Below are positions 7,303 to 16,951 of a stretch of 64,000 nucleotides of DNA, piece by piece; position 1 is the stretch's first letter, and the number at the start of each line of letters is the position of its first letter. The position numbers and the translations under genes are program-made. The DNA is from Myxococcales bacterium. GTDB lineage: Bacteria > Myxococcota_A > Polyangia > Haliangiales > Haliangiaceae. The notes under the pieces are model-generated. The model saw nothing but the letters and a program-made list of their open reading frames with translations. It did not search any database and had not been told where the DNA came from. The stretch is taken from NCBI GenBank assembly GCA_016717005.1, contig JADJUF010000010.1, forward strand, positions 1-64,000, written 5' to 3'.

Positions 7303-10197
7303 ATGGAGATGACCTTTGTTGACGCCGCCGAGCAAGTGTTGCGGGAGGCTGGTGAGGCGCTGCCGGTCGCCGAGATGTGGAGGCGGATCACGGCCAAGGC
7401 CCTGGTCGAGTCGGTCGGGGTGACGCCGGAGCAGACGCTGCGGGTCGCGCTCCTGCGGCAGGCTGCCGGGTCGTCGCTGGCGGCGGGGAAGGGGACGCCG
7501 CGCTTCTACCGGCGCGGGGATGGGGCCTTCGGGCTCTGGGCCGAGCTGTCTTCGGAGCAACGCAAGGCCATCGAGCAGGCGGCTCCTGCAGGCGAGCGTG
7601 TGCCGGCGCGTGAGTTCGCCGCTGACCGTGCGGGCATGCGAGCCGAGCCCGCGGTGGCAGGTCGCACGCTGAGCTGGCTCGTTCCGGCCGAGGGGCCGCG
7701 GCGAGCGGCCGCGGAGTTGCTGGCCGAGTTGATCGAGGACGCCCACGCAGCAGGTCCGGGCCGCTGGAAACTGACTCTCGGGCCCCGGTCGTTCCGACTG
7801 ACCGTGGGGCGGATCATCGTCTCCACACTTCAGCATGGGTTCTGGTTCGCTGGCCGACCTGACGCCCTTGCCCCGGCCGACCAAACGCTCATCGAAGGGC
7901 TCGCCACTCGCGACCTCGAGACGCCGCCGTACCGGACGTTCCCCCAGGTCGTGTTCTTCGCGATCGAGGTCGACCTCCTGGCCGAGGCGGCGGGTGCGGT
8001 TCGCAACGCCGTGAGGCCGGTGATTCGGGAGGCCGCGGCCGCTGGCGAGGTGGACGTTCACGGCGCGCAGTATCATTCCCCGGGCGCCGTCGAGTGGTTG
8101 AGCAAGCTCGTGGGCCGCGCGCTGCCGACTCCAACGTACGGGGCGGCGCCTGAAGACGACCCGCCGGAGACGGCCGTCGACGAGGGGGAGTTGTCGCTCG
8201 GCGACCTGATCGAGGAGTACGTCGACACCTTCGTTTCCAAGCCCGAGGTTCGCGACTATCTGGCCGGCTACGAGCGGGAACGGGCCGCGGCGCGGGCCAA
8301 CCTGACGCACATCGACGAGATTGAGCGTGCCGGGGGCGATCCTACCGACTCGATCCTGCTCGGGCTGTTGCCGTACACCGACTCGGTCAGGCACCGCGAG
8401 GCCGGCGCGTGGGTCTCTCACGCGCCGGCGATCCAGGGCAACTTCAAGACGTGGTTCGAGAACGTAGGGTGGGTCAAGGCCGAAACCAGAGTGTTGGCCT
8501 TCGTACGCGCCTGCCTGGCCAGCCCGCTCGACGTCCGGAAGGCCATCGGGGAGTTCACGGCCAATCCGCTGTCCAGAGGTTTCGGTGTCGGGATGCTGAC
8601 CCCGATCCTCAACGCGCTCGCGCCCGACGAGTTGCCGCTGGTCAACGCCAAGGTCGCGCAGGTCGTCTCGTACTTCAGCGGGACCGAGGTCGAGGCAACG
8701 CTCGCCGACTACCCACAGGCGTGTCGGTTGCTGCGCACGCTCGTCGACGGTGCGCCCCAGCTCCGCGATCCCCGCCTGGGCATCCGGCCAGGCGACGCCT
8801 TCGATCACTTCTGCCACTGGCTGGTCGCCGTGCGCCGGTATGCGTTCCCGAGCAACAGCGCGATCGGGGCGGCGCCTGGATACTGGAAGATATCGCCGGG
8901 GCCGGGGGCCGAGCTCTGGGATGACTGGAAGAGGAAGTGCATCGCCGCCATCGGCGGCCGTCTCCTCGGTGACCTGACGTCGGTCGACGACGAGGAGTTC
9001 CTGGCGCGGGTGGCGTCCGCGGCCGAGCAGGATCCCACCTACAAGCTCAACGGCTCGCGGCAGTCCCTCAACCTGGCGCGGATGCCGGTGGGCACGCTGC
9101 TCGTCGCCAACCGCGGCCGGAACGAGGTCGTCGGGCTCGGCCGGGTCACGGGGCCCTACCGATTTCTCGACAGCGGCGAGTACGTGCACGAGCTGCCGGT
9201 CGAGTGGTTCGACACGGACGCGCGGGTCGTCGATCGGCCGGGCTGGGCGCGGACGCTGGTCCAGCTCGACAAGACGACGTACGAAGAGATCGCGGCGTTG
9301 CCGCCACGGGACCGAGACGTTGGGGGCGGGGGCGGCGGTCCCCCACCGCCACGCTACGACCGCGCCAGCTTCCTGGCCGAGACCGGCTTCACCGAGGCCG
9401 ACGCCGACCGCTGGCTGCGCATCCTGCAGGGCAAGAAGCAGATCATCATCCAGGGGCCGCCCGGCACCGGCAAGACCTGGGTCGCCGAGCGGCTGGCCCG
9501 GTGGCTGGTGAACGGCGCCGAGGACCGGATCCGGCTCACCCAGTTCCATCCGGCCTACAGCTACGAGGACTTCATCCAGGGCATCCGGCCGCGGCTGGTG
9601 GGGACGGCGGTCAGCTACGAGCTCGCGCCGGGGAGCTTCCTTGACCTGTGCCGGGAGATGCCTCGGCAAGGGCCGGTCGTGCTGATCATCGACGAGATCA
9701 ACCGCGCCAACCTGCCCCGGGTCTTCGGCGAGTTGATGTACCTGCTCGAGTACCGCGACCGGCAGGTGCGGCTCGCGAGCGGCGGCAACCTCCAGGTCCC
9801 CCGCCAACCTCGTGGTTATCGGCACCATGAACACGGCTGACCGGTCGATCGCCCGGCTCGATCACGCCCTGCGCCGGCGGTTCTCGTTCCTGCGTCTGCA
9901 GCCGAACTTCGACGTGCTCGGCGGCTACGCGCGCAAGCGCGGTATCGAGGACATCGAGGCGCTCATCGAGGTGCTCAGGCGGATCAACCGCGAGATCGAC
10001 GACCCCAACTTCGAGCCAGGATCTCGTACTTCCTGAAGGAGGACCTCGCGGACGCTCAGGTCCTCGAGGACGTCTGGACCTGCGAGATCGAGCCGTATCT
10101 CGAGGAGTACTTCTACGACAGACCCACGCTGGTAGGCCCGTTTCGATGGTCGGTGCTCGTCGACGGTCCCTTCGCCGGCTGGGGAAAGACGGCGTGA
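7303..10197 (+). CDS. mcrB: McrB-like AAA+ GTPase with HARE-HTH N-terminus, frame disrupted
   Basis: This is the motor/recognition subunit of an McrBC-type modification-dependent restriction system. Residues 1-70 (FVDAAEQVLREAGEALPV...) look like a HARE-HTH winged helix. Residues near 570-670 contain a possible EVE/PUA-like module (LLVANRGRNEVVGLGRVTGP). Residues 700 onward hold the McrB AAA+ domain with Walker A GPPGTGKT (718-725) and the signature LIIDEINRANLPRVFGE. The frame breaks at about 9800, where a CCCCC run needs one C fewer to read PANLVVIGTMNTADRS, and at about 10020, where one G is missing before SYFLKEDL. Corrected, it ends at TGA 10195-10197, overlapping the next start (GTGA). 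The start ATG 7303 has a poor ribosome site and may be read by coupling. Confidence 0.8.
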
Positions 10198-11371
10198 ACG
10201 TCATCGACCTCCGCGAGTGGGAGTGGACCACTCTCGGTGGCCCGGCCCCTGAGGCTATCGCCCGCACCGTACGAGCCCGGCACCGGCGGCAGTTCGAGGT
10301 CGAGCCGCCCGATCCCATCAACGGGACGTCGTGGCGCCTGCGCTCGACCGGGCTGGTCGGCTACCTGCCCCTCGACGCCACCCACGCGCTGCGCATCGGG
10401 CCCAAGGTGCCCATCGACAGCGTGCTCGTGATGTTCGAACGCGCGTACGACCTCAAGAGCCTGACTTGGTACGGCGGGCTGACCTCGATCGCCACCATCG
10501 AGGGCCTCTTCGAGATCCTCGCCAGCATTCTCTGCCGGCGCATCGGCGACCGTGTCCGCAAGGCCTGTACCGCGCCTACCAGGAGGAGCGCGACGAGCTG
10601 CAGGTGGTTCGTGGTCGAGTCCTCGCGCGTGAGAGCCTGGCTCGCGCGGCCCGCGGCGCCGTCGCGGTCGTCTGCGAGTACGAGACCCTGACCGACAACC
10701 TCGCCGACAACCAGATCCTGCTGTGGACCCTCGAGCGCCTGCGCCGGGTCGCGCTCGGCCGAGAGGACGTCCGTCGTATGGTCCGCGATCAGTACCGGAC
10801 GCTGGCTGCGACCCTCGACCTCGTGCCCTTCCGCGCCGAGGACTGCACCGGCCGCTCCTATCACCAGCTCAACCACGACTACCAGGCGATCCACGCGCTG
10901 TGCCGCCTCCTGCTCACCCTGTGCGGCGCCGCGACCGCCTCCGGTCCGACCGCGTCCATCCCCTTCACGGTCGACATGCCGCGCCTGGTTCGAGCTCTTC
11001 GTCGCCCGCTGGCTCGCCGCCGAGCTCCCCGACTGGGCCCGATCCGCAGCACCGCCTCGACCTCGGCTCCGGCCCTCTGCTACCCCGTCGACATCGTCGT
11101 CCGCGACCCCGCCACCCGCCGCCCCATCGCCGTCATCGACACCAAGTACAAGGACGACGACCGCCCCGCCGCCGCCGACGTCCAGCAGGTCGTCTTCTAC
11201 GCCACCGTCATCGGCTGTCACGAGGCCTGGCTCGTCTACCCCCGCCCCGTCCGCCCCCTGTCGTTCGCCGCCGGCCCCGTCCGGGTCCGCACCTTCGGTC
11301 TCGACCTCGCTCGAGTCCGCGACCTCGACCCAACCTCGCTCGGCGCCGCCATCGCAACGGCTGTAGCCTAA
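10194..11371 (+). CDS. mcrC: McrC-like nuclease subunit, frame disrupted
   Basis: The partner nuclease of McrB. It starts at GTG 10194, overlapping the mcrB stop. The N-terminal half (VNVIDLREWEW, STGLVGYLPL, LRIGPKVPI) is typical McrC, and the C-terminal part carries the PD-(D/E)XK core: VDIVVRDP followed by IAVIDTKYK (about 11,090-11,150), where Asp and the D-T-K residues are the metal-binding and catalytic set. Reading needs frame changes at about 10,565 (AAGGCC where AAGGGCC restores RKGLYRAYQEE), about 10,990, about 11,045 and about 11,075. As written it cannot give a full McrC; whether this is decay or sequence error is open. Confidence 0.75.
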
Positions 11372-12138
11372 TCCGGGCCTAGAGCGGCGGCCTCGTTTAC
11401 GAGCGCGTGCAGTTGGGCGGCGAGGTCGGAGTAGCCGAGGAATTCAAGGACAGCGTCCAGCATCTGCATCAAGCACATGCACGCCAACGTCACGGGGCGC
11501 CCGGATGGAGCACCAGCGCCGATGAGGAACCGTCGCACCGGACCGTCAGCGGTGTCGACCTCCTCGACGTGGCTCGCGATTGCACTCAACCCAGCGTGTA
11601 GTGCTCTGCAAGCCTCGGCATAGATCAAGTTGTAGGCGTTCTCGCGATCGACCGCGAGCGCACGCATCTTGATCGATTCGCTTCCCTTGATAGCGCCAGC
11701 CCACTTGTAACGGTCGGGGTATCGGCCCTTCGCTGCGTCGTGACGCTCCTGGAGTCGCTGGATAGCATCGGCCGACAGCGCGGTCGGGTCGTCCTTGTAC
11801 AACGCCTGAAATGCCTTCGCCTGGTACAGGCCCAAGACCTCATCGTGCTCGAGAAAAAGCGCGGTCCGGTTCTCGGGGTCCTCCTTAAGGATAAAGGCCA
11901 AGTCGATATCCAGCTCGCAGATCGTTCGCACCGCCCCCATCGCATCGAGGGTTAGGCCGGCCTCAGCGAGTAGCACAACGCTTTGCAGCGATGTGAGGGC
12001 GCGCGCTAGCACCGCCATCGCGACCGCCCTGTATTCCTCGGGCGGGGGCTGCTGGACGAAGGTGTTGATGGCTGCAAGGCCAACATCCTGAACCCTCACC
12101 GCAAGCTTTCTGGCATCCGCAGGGTCAAGCGTCTTCAT
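11368..12138 (-). CDS. DUF5677-like protein
   Basis: A 256-residue, mainly helical soluble protein (MKTLDPADARKLAVRVQDVG at the start). The RTICELDIDLAFIL segment and the C-terminal Y-N-L-I-Y...ALHAG region resemble DUF5677 proteins, which often accompany mobile elements and whose terminal helices look HEPN-like. I chose ATG 12138, preceded by GGATGGAG, over the upstream GTG 12168. Its stop overlaps the mcrC stop tail-to-tail. Base composition and codon use (TTG, AAG, ATA-type choices) differ from the surrounding genes, suggesting acquisition. Family call is from memory of the pattern only. Confidence 0.5.
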   Translation of the reverse strand: MKTLDPADARKLAVRVQDVGLAAINTFVQQPPPEEYRAVAMAVLARALTSLQSVVLLAEAGLTLDAMGAVRTICELDIDLAFILKEDPENRTALFLEHDEVLGLYQAKAFQALYKDDPTALSADAIQRLQERHDAAKGRYPDRYKWAGAIKGSESIKMRALAVDRENAYNLIYAEACRALHAGLSAIASHVEEVDTADGPVRRFLIGAGAPSGRPVTLACMCLMQMLDAVLEFLGYSDLAAQLHALVNEAAALGPD

Positions 12139-12341
12139 CGCTCCATCCTCGCACCGGGTGCGACACACGAACTAGGCCGCATCGCGATTCTCGCTGCCGT
12201 CGTCGCTGTTGTCACCTGACAGGCTGAGCGCATCCGCTGACGCGCTGGACTCGTTCGCGGCATCGCGATCGGCGAACGCCGCGACGGGTCGGCCACGGTG
12301 GCGCGCGACGCTGCCGACGGGCGCGCCGCCGTCACGGACCA

Positions 12342-12983
12342 TCACTTCGCCGCCGCGCCGCGCAGGTCGTCGGGCAGGTGGCCACGGATCGTCTTGAACC
12401 GACGCACCAGGTTCTTGAACGCCTGGCCGGCGATCCCGACCCTGGCCTCGGCGTCGGACTCGACGTGGTGGCCGGTCTCGTAGGCGTCCAGGAGCGCGAG
12501 CAGTTCGCGATCGCGCGCGGCCTCGGCGCGCAAGGCGCCGAAGACGCGGGCGCGCACCTCGCGCTGGGCGACGAGGGCGTCCGGCCGCGTGCGCGGGTCC
12601 TCGCGCTGGGCGGACATCTCGATCTCGATGCCGCCGCCGTCCTGGGAGTCGTCCACGGCGGCCGGGGTGAGCGGGACGAAGCGCCGGCGCCGGGCGCGCT
12701 CGCACTCGTGCCAGAGGCGCGAGTTCACCGTCTGCTCCAGGTGGCGGCGCAGCGTGCGGGCCTCCGGGTGCCAGGCGCGCACGCCGTCCCAGGTGTCGAC
12801 CACCGCGGCGTTCACCAGGTCGATCGCCTTGTGTGGGTCGATCCGGTCCTCGATGGACAGCAGCTTGCCGCACTGGCGATCGGCCCAGGCGATCAAGTCG
12901 GGCAGGAACCCCGGCGCGGCGACCTCGTGCTTGATCCGATCGGCGATCTCGGGCGGTGCAGGGACAGCAGCCTTGCGTGGCAT
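12342..12983 (-). CDS. Sigma-factor-like regulator
   Basis: A 213-residue protein. Residues about 55-110 (KAIDLVNAAVVDTW, then LRRHLEQTVNSRLWHECERA) resemble region 2 of ECF sigma factors, and the C-terminal part (LLALLDAYETG...GIAGQAFKNLVRRFKTIRG) resembles the region 4 helix-turn-helix, with an acidic linker between. I chose ATG 12983 because GAAAGG precedes it. It diverges from the 13.4-20.9 kb gene run across a 474-bp gap that holds a duplicated 71-bp element, so a role as that run's own transcription factor is plausible but unproven. It could instead be a sigma-like DNA-binding protein of unknown use. Confidence 0.5.
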   Translation of the reverse strand: MPRKAAVPAPPEIADRIKHEVAAPGFLPDLIAWADRQCGKLLSIEDRIDPHKAIDLVNAAVVDTWDGVRAWHPEARTLRRHLEQTVNSRLWHECERARRRRFVPLTPAAVDDSQDGGGIEIEMSAQREDPRTRPDALVAQREVRARVFGALRAEAARDRELLALLDAYETGHHVESDAEARVGIAGQAFKNLVRRFKTIRGHLPDDLRGAAAK

Positions 12984-13260
12984 CTCGACGACCTTTCTTC
13001 CCCGCCATGCACCGGGGACCACCAAGCTACGGCCGCCGTCTGACACTGAACGCGCGAGCAGGTCGTTGCGCCGGCCCCGTCGACAAATCGCCGCCGTCTA
13101 AGTCCTCGAACCTCGCGGGTCGGCAATACGCCGCGGACAAATCCCGCGTGATTTCTCCCCCGGCTGACGTCGCGCCAACCCAGCGATCGCCGGTCCGCGC
13201 GCCGCGCGCCCCTTCAAGTAGGTGTCGCCCGCCCAGCCTTCGTGCCCGCCGCCCGGCCGC

Positions 13261-13421
13261 CGAAATCGACACCGATCGACCAGCCGACCTGCTCCTCCCG
13301 CCTCGCTCGACGGCGGATAGAAGTATGGGCACCGCGATCCACCCGGTCACCGAAATCGACACGAATCGACCGGGCGACCTGCTCCTCCCGCCTCGTTCGA
13401 CGGCGGATAGAAGTATGGGCA
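13261..13421. repeat. 71-bp direct repeat, period 90, in the divergent gap
   Basis: Copies at 13261-13331 and 13351-13421 agree at 66 of 71 positions. Both run from CGAAATCGAC to GGCGGATAGAAGTATGGGC. The second copy ends 36 bp before the next ATG. Long, well-conserved tandem copies in the gap between a sigma-like gene and the gene run it faces look like duplicated promoters or operators. The rest of the 12984-13457 gap shows nothing else that I can assign. Confidence 0.6.
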
Positions 13422-13457
13422 TCGAGTTCGCCGCCGACCTCCACCAGGAGGCGCGCC

Positions 13458-14483
13458 ATGTCTGAGCTGCACTACGACGCCGACGGCGAGCCGGCCAAGC
13501 TCCCAGCCGCGGCCGAGGAGTTCCGCGTCCGGCGGTTCCGCAAGCCGGGCGAGCGCGGGGCGTGCGAGATCGTCCACGGCGCCGACGGCGCGCCGCTGTA
13601 CGTCGCGGTCGACACCACCTACAACGAGTTCCGGACGCTGGTCGACGGCGTCGCCGGCCGCTACCGGCTCGACCCGGTCGATGGCACCCGGGCGGTGTGC
13701 AGGGACGCGGTGCCGATGTACGTGACGATCGACCCGGCGCGGCGCAACGGCGGCGGCCAGGGCGAGGAGGCGAGCGGCATGGTGCGCGAGCTGATGCGCG
13801 CCAACGTCGAGATGATGCGGGCCAACGTCGAGATGACCAAGCACGTCACCGAGCGGCTGGCGGGCATCATGTCGGCGACCTCGGAGATCCTGCGCGCGGC
13901 CGACGGCGCCAACCTGCCGCGCCGCGAGCCGCTGCCGCCGCTGCCGGTGACCGAGGTCGACGACCAGGAGGACGAGGACGACGACGACCAGGACGCGGTC
14001 AACCCGCTGGCGATCGCCCTGGCGCACCTGCTCGAGCAAGCGACGCCGATGCTGGGCACGTACATGGCCGAGCGGATGGCGCGCGAGCGTCGGGCCCAGG
14101 CCGCGGCGTCGGCGCCGGCGGCGGCATCACCAGCGCCGGCCCCGGCCCCGGCTGCGCCGTCGTCGGAGCCTGCGGCGCCAGCGCCGGCGACCGCCACGCC
14201 CGCCGCGCCGACGAGCGACGCCTCCGCGTCCGCCGACCTCCGCAACGCCGCGCCGCCGCCGCCGGCGGCGCCGACGCCGGAGCAGATCCAGCACCTGTTC
14301 GCGGTGCGCGCGAAGCTGTCTCCGGATGAGCAGCGCGTGGTGATGGCCGCGATCCCACGCATGGACCCGATCGCCCGCGCCGAGTGGATGACCACGATGT
14401 GCGCGCTGCCGGTCGATGACGCGGCCGAGCTGGTGCGCTCGATGATGCCGCCCCTCCGCACCCGAAAGGAGCCCGTGTCGTGA
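13458..14483 (+). CDS. Unknown acidic/Ala-Pro-rich protein of the integrated element
   Basis: A 341-residue product starting at ATG 13458 with AGGAG 7 nt upstream. The N-terminal 100 residues are compact; residues about 110-145 contain a tandem heptad-like MMRANVEM/MRANVEMT helix; then come an acidic stretch (EDEDDDDQD) and an Ala/Pro-rich linker of some 50 residues before a helical C-terminal domain (PEQIQHLFAVRAKLSPDEQR). Such linkers are common in structural or scaffold proteins. No family is recognised. It overlaps the next gene by GTGA. Confidence 0.55.
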   Translation: MSELHYDADGEPAKLPAAAEEFRVRRFRKPGERGACEIVHGADGAPLYVAVDTTYNEFRTLVDGVAGRYRLDPVDGTRAVCRDAVPMYVTIDPARRNGGGQGEEASGMVRELMRANVEMMRANVEMTKHVTERLAGIMSATSEILRAADGANLPRREPLPPLPVTEVDDQEDEDDDDQDAVNPLAIALAHLLEQATPMLGTYMAERMARERRAQAAASAPAAASPAPAPAPAAPSSEPAAPAPATATPAAPTSDASASADLRNAAPPPPAAPTPEQIQHLFAVRAKLSPDEQRVVMAAIPRMDPIARAEWMTTMCALPVDDAAELVRSMMPPLRTRKEPVS

Positions 14484-15544
14484 TCGCATCCCCCGAGAAT
14501 GACCACGCGTGCCTCGACGCCATCACCGAGGAGCTCGCGGCCCGCGTCCGCGAGCGTGACCCGGCGATCGTCGAGATCGCTCAGGCCCACACCACGACCG
14601 CCGAGCTGGCGCACTGGCTGCGCTCGCTGCCGCAGCGCGACGACCACGGCGCGCCGCACGACGGCCCGAAGGTCGCGGCCTGCGACCCGCCGCAGCGGCT
14701 GCGGCTGCCGGCGGTCGACCCCAACTGTGTCGAGCGCGCCGCGACCTTTATCGCCGCGGCCGAGCTGATCGATCCGGCGCCGGTGCGCGCGCTGGCCACG
14801 ACCAACACGCCGACCGGGCTGCACACCTACCCGATCGAGGACGGGCGCCCGGTGGTGCTCGACCCGCGGGTCAGCCGCAACGCCCTGGCGGCCGGCCGCT
14901 TCCACGACCACGGTGCTCGCAACGGCAGCGGGCCGGTAGCGATGACCCCGCGCGAGCTGATCGAGTGGCTGGCCGACCTGGCGCTGGAGCCGGCGGCGCG
15001 CTTCGACCGCGGCGCCGAGCGGGTGGCGCGCGGCCATCGCGCGCTGTGCCTGGTGCTGGACGGCCGGCCGCTGTGCGTGGTCGACCTGCGCGACGTGGCG
15101 TTCGTGCTGGCGCTGGCGGATCGCGAGGCGCGCCAGTGGGGCCCGGTCGGCCCGCGCATGGTCGCGACCGCCGCGCGGGCGGTCGACCAGCTCGACCAGG
15201 CCGCCGCGTCGCGCGCCCAGCCCGAGCGCGGGCCGGCGTCCGCGCGCAACCTGCCGGGGCCCGAGCTGCGCATCGGCGACGCCCGGATCCGCCCCGACCT
15301 GCAGATCCTCGGAGCGCTGGGCCGGGTCGGCGGGCGCCTCGGCTACGCCGCGGGCGTCGAGGCCCTGCGCATCAAGCTCGCGGGCCTGGGCGTGGGCCCG
15401 CCGGTCCTGAACACGCTCGAGCGCGAACTCCAGCGCGAGGGCCTGTCGCTGGGGCCGCTCGCGAAGCCGCCGGCGGTCCTCGGGTCGCTGTCGGCGATGA
15501 CACCCGAGGCGCTCGCCGGTCGCTACCTGGCCACCAAGCTGTAA
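14480..15544 (+). CDS. Unknown protein of the integrated element
   Basis: A 354-residue protein starting at GTG within the GTGA overlap with the preceding gene. It has no transmembrane segment, signal peptide or nucleotide-binding motif. The middle (FDRGAERVARGHRALCLVLD) looks like a mixed alpha/beta domain and the end (ALGRVGGRLGYAAGVEALR) is helical and glycine-rich. The coupling suggests equal-stoichiometry expression with its neighbour. Function unknown. Confidence 0.5.
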   Translation: MIASPENDHACLDAITEELAARVRERDPAIVEIAQAHTTTAELAHWLRSLPQRDDHGAPHDGPKVAACDPPQRLRLPAVDPNCVERAATFIAAAELIDPAPVRALATTNTPTGLHTYPIEDGRPVVLDPRVSRNALAAGRFHDHGARNGSGPVAMTPRELIEWLADLALEPAARFDRGAERVARGHRALCLVLDGRPLCVVDLRDVAFVLALADREARQWGPVGPRMVATAARAVDQLDQAAASRAQPERGPASARNLPGPELRIGDARIRPDLQILGALGRVGGRLGYAAGVEALRIKLAGLGVGPPVLNTLERELQREGLSLGPLAKPPAVLGSLSAMTPEALAGRYLATKL

Positions 15545-15675
15545 CCGCTTCCCGGCGCCGGCCACGGCCGCGCCGACACCACCGCGCCGCACCTGCGGGC
15601 GCACCACCACCGCCCGACGGCGCCACCGCGCCGACGGCGAACGGCCGCGATCTGTCCGGCCGCAAGGAGACCGCC

Positions 15676-16278
15676 ATGTCCGAGATCAAGCCCACGACCG
15701 CCACCGACACTCCGAAGACCACCCGGCCCCCGAAGCGCAAGCGGACGCCGGCCCGCCCCGCGCCGCGGCTCGCGCCGCCCTGGATCGAGGGCGGCATCGA
15801 CTACGGCCCGGCGGTGGTGGCGATCGAGGACCTGATCGGCTGGGCGTTCGAGGTGGCGGCCGCCAGCGTCGCCGACGTGCCGGCCGACGTGCGCCGCGTG
15901 AAGAACGCGCGTCGCTACGCGCTGGCCGCGATCCACGGCCAGGCCGATCCGCGCGCGGTCGAGGACGTGGTGTTCACCGCCGCGCTGCTGGCGCGCGTGC
16001 TCGACGCCGACCTGGGCCTCGGGCTCGGCGACATCGTGACCGTGCTCGAGCAGATGGGGCTGCCGGCGGACGACGTGCCGCCGCCGGCGCGCCGGGCGCC
16101 GGCCCGCCGGGCCCCGACGGGCGCGTCGCGCCTCGACCTGGCCGCGGTCATCGACGCGGTGGCGGCGCTCCAGGCGCTCGCCCCGATGGTCCCCCTGCGC
16201 CCGCACGGTGCGCGCAGCGCGGCGCCGATGGCGTCCTGCGCCGCGTGCCCGGCCCGCGGCCTCCGCTTCGCCGCCTAG
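15676..16278 (+). CDS. Unknown basic N-terminus protein of the integrated element
   Basis: A 200-residue protein. ATG 15676 follows AAGGAGA by 5 nt. Residues 1-35 are Thr/Pro/Lys/Arg-rich (RPPKRKRTPARPAPRLAPP) and could bind nucleic acid or interact electrostatically; the rest is helical (YGPAVVAIEDLIGWAFEVAA). The C-terminus has a CAACPA cysteine pair. No family recognised. Confidence 0.5.
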   Translation: MSEIKPTTATDTPKTTRPPKRKRTPARPAPRLAPPWIEGGIDYGPAVVAIEDLIGWAFEVAAASVADVPADVRRVKNARRYALAAIHGQADPRAVEDVVFTAALLARVLDADLGLGLGDIVTVLEQMGLPADDVPPPARRAPARRAPTGASRLDLAAVIDAVAALQALAPMVPLRPHGARSAAPMASCAACPARGLRFAA

Positions 16279-16313
16279 GCGGCTGCGTCACCCCAACCAG
16301 AAAGGACACTGCG

Positions 16314-16880
16314 ATGGCGAAGCACAAGCACAAGCACAAGATCAAGAACGGGAAGCCCAAGCACCGCAACAGCGCGGGCGCGACGCCGGCCCCGCGCCGA
16401 CGCGCGCTGCGCCGCGGCGCCGCGCCGGATCCCTGGACCATCGTCGCCGCGGCGGCGGGCGGCGCCGGCAGCGCGCTGCTCAGCGGGCTGGCGGTGAACC
16501 AGCAGATCGTCAGCCCCGAGGGCGCGGCGCTGCTGATGATCGGCGCCGGCGGCGCCACGGCGTACCTGGCCGATGGCAACGCGCGGATCGTGGGCCACTC
16601 GATGGCGTCGGCGGGCGCGGGCCAGCTGGCGCTCGCGATGATGGGCCGGCGCGCGATGACCAAGGGCGGTGGTGCGCCGGCGGCGCCGCCGGCCGCCGCG
16701 GCGCCGGCGTTGCCGGCGGGTGGTGCGCCTCGACCCGCCAACGCGCCCATGGGCGGCGGCTACGTGCTCGACGTGTTCCGCGACGCCGCGCAGCAGCTCG
16801 ACCTCATCGACGAGGACGAGGCCCGCATGGGCATGCGCGACGCGGCGCCCGAGGGCTACGACCTCGAGCCCGCGGCGTAG
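16314..16880 (+). CDS. Small membrane protein with His/Lys-rich N-terminus
   Basis: A 188-residue protein starting at ATG 16314 after AAAGGA. It opens with an unusual His/Lys repeat (MAKHKHKHKIKNGKPKH), followed by Arg-rich sequence and two to three hydrophobic, Gly/Ala-rich segments between residues about 40 and 110 that could span a membrane. A soluble acidic C-terminus (DLIDEDEARMGMRDAAPEG) ends the chain. The basic-then-hydrophobic layout would suit a membrane-inserted structural protein, but the function is unknown. Confidence 0.5.
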   Translation: MAKHKHKHKIKNGKPKHRNSAGATPAPRRRALRRGAAPDPWTIVAAAAGGAGSALLSGLAVNQQIVSPEGAALLMIGAGGATAYLADGNARIVGHSMASAGAGQLALAMMGRRAMTKGGGAPAAPPAAAAPALPAGGAPRPANAPMGGGYVLDVFRDAAQQLDLIDEDEARMGMRDAAPEGYDLEPAA

Positions 16881-16951
16881 CGCGACGACTTCGGATCGGG
16901 GTCTGGCGTCGGGCGAGCGATCACGGCTGCACACAACGAAAGGCAACGACC

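Noticed and set aside
4648..9834. Very long open frame on the minus strand opposite the PLD/activator/McrB genes
   Set aside because: Its translation is Arg/Pro/Asp-rich without any domain and mirrors real genes with GC-rich third positions; typical antisense openness in such DNA.
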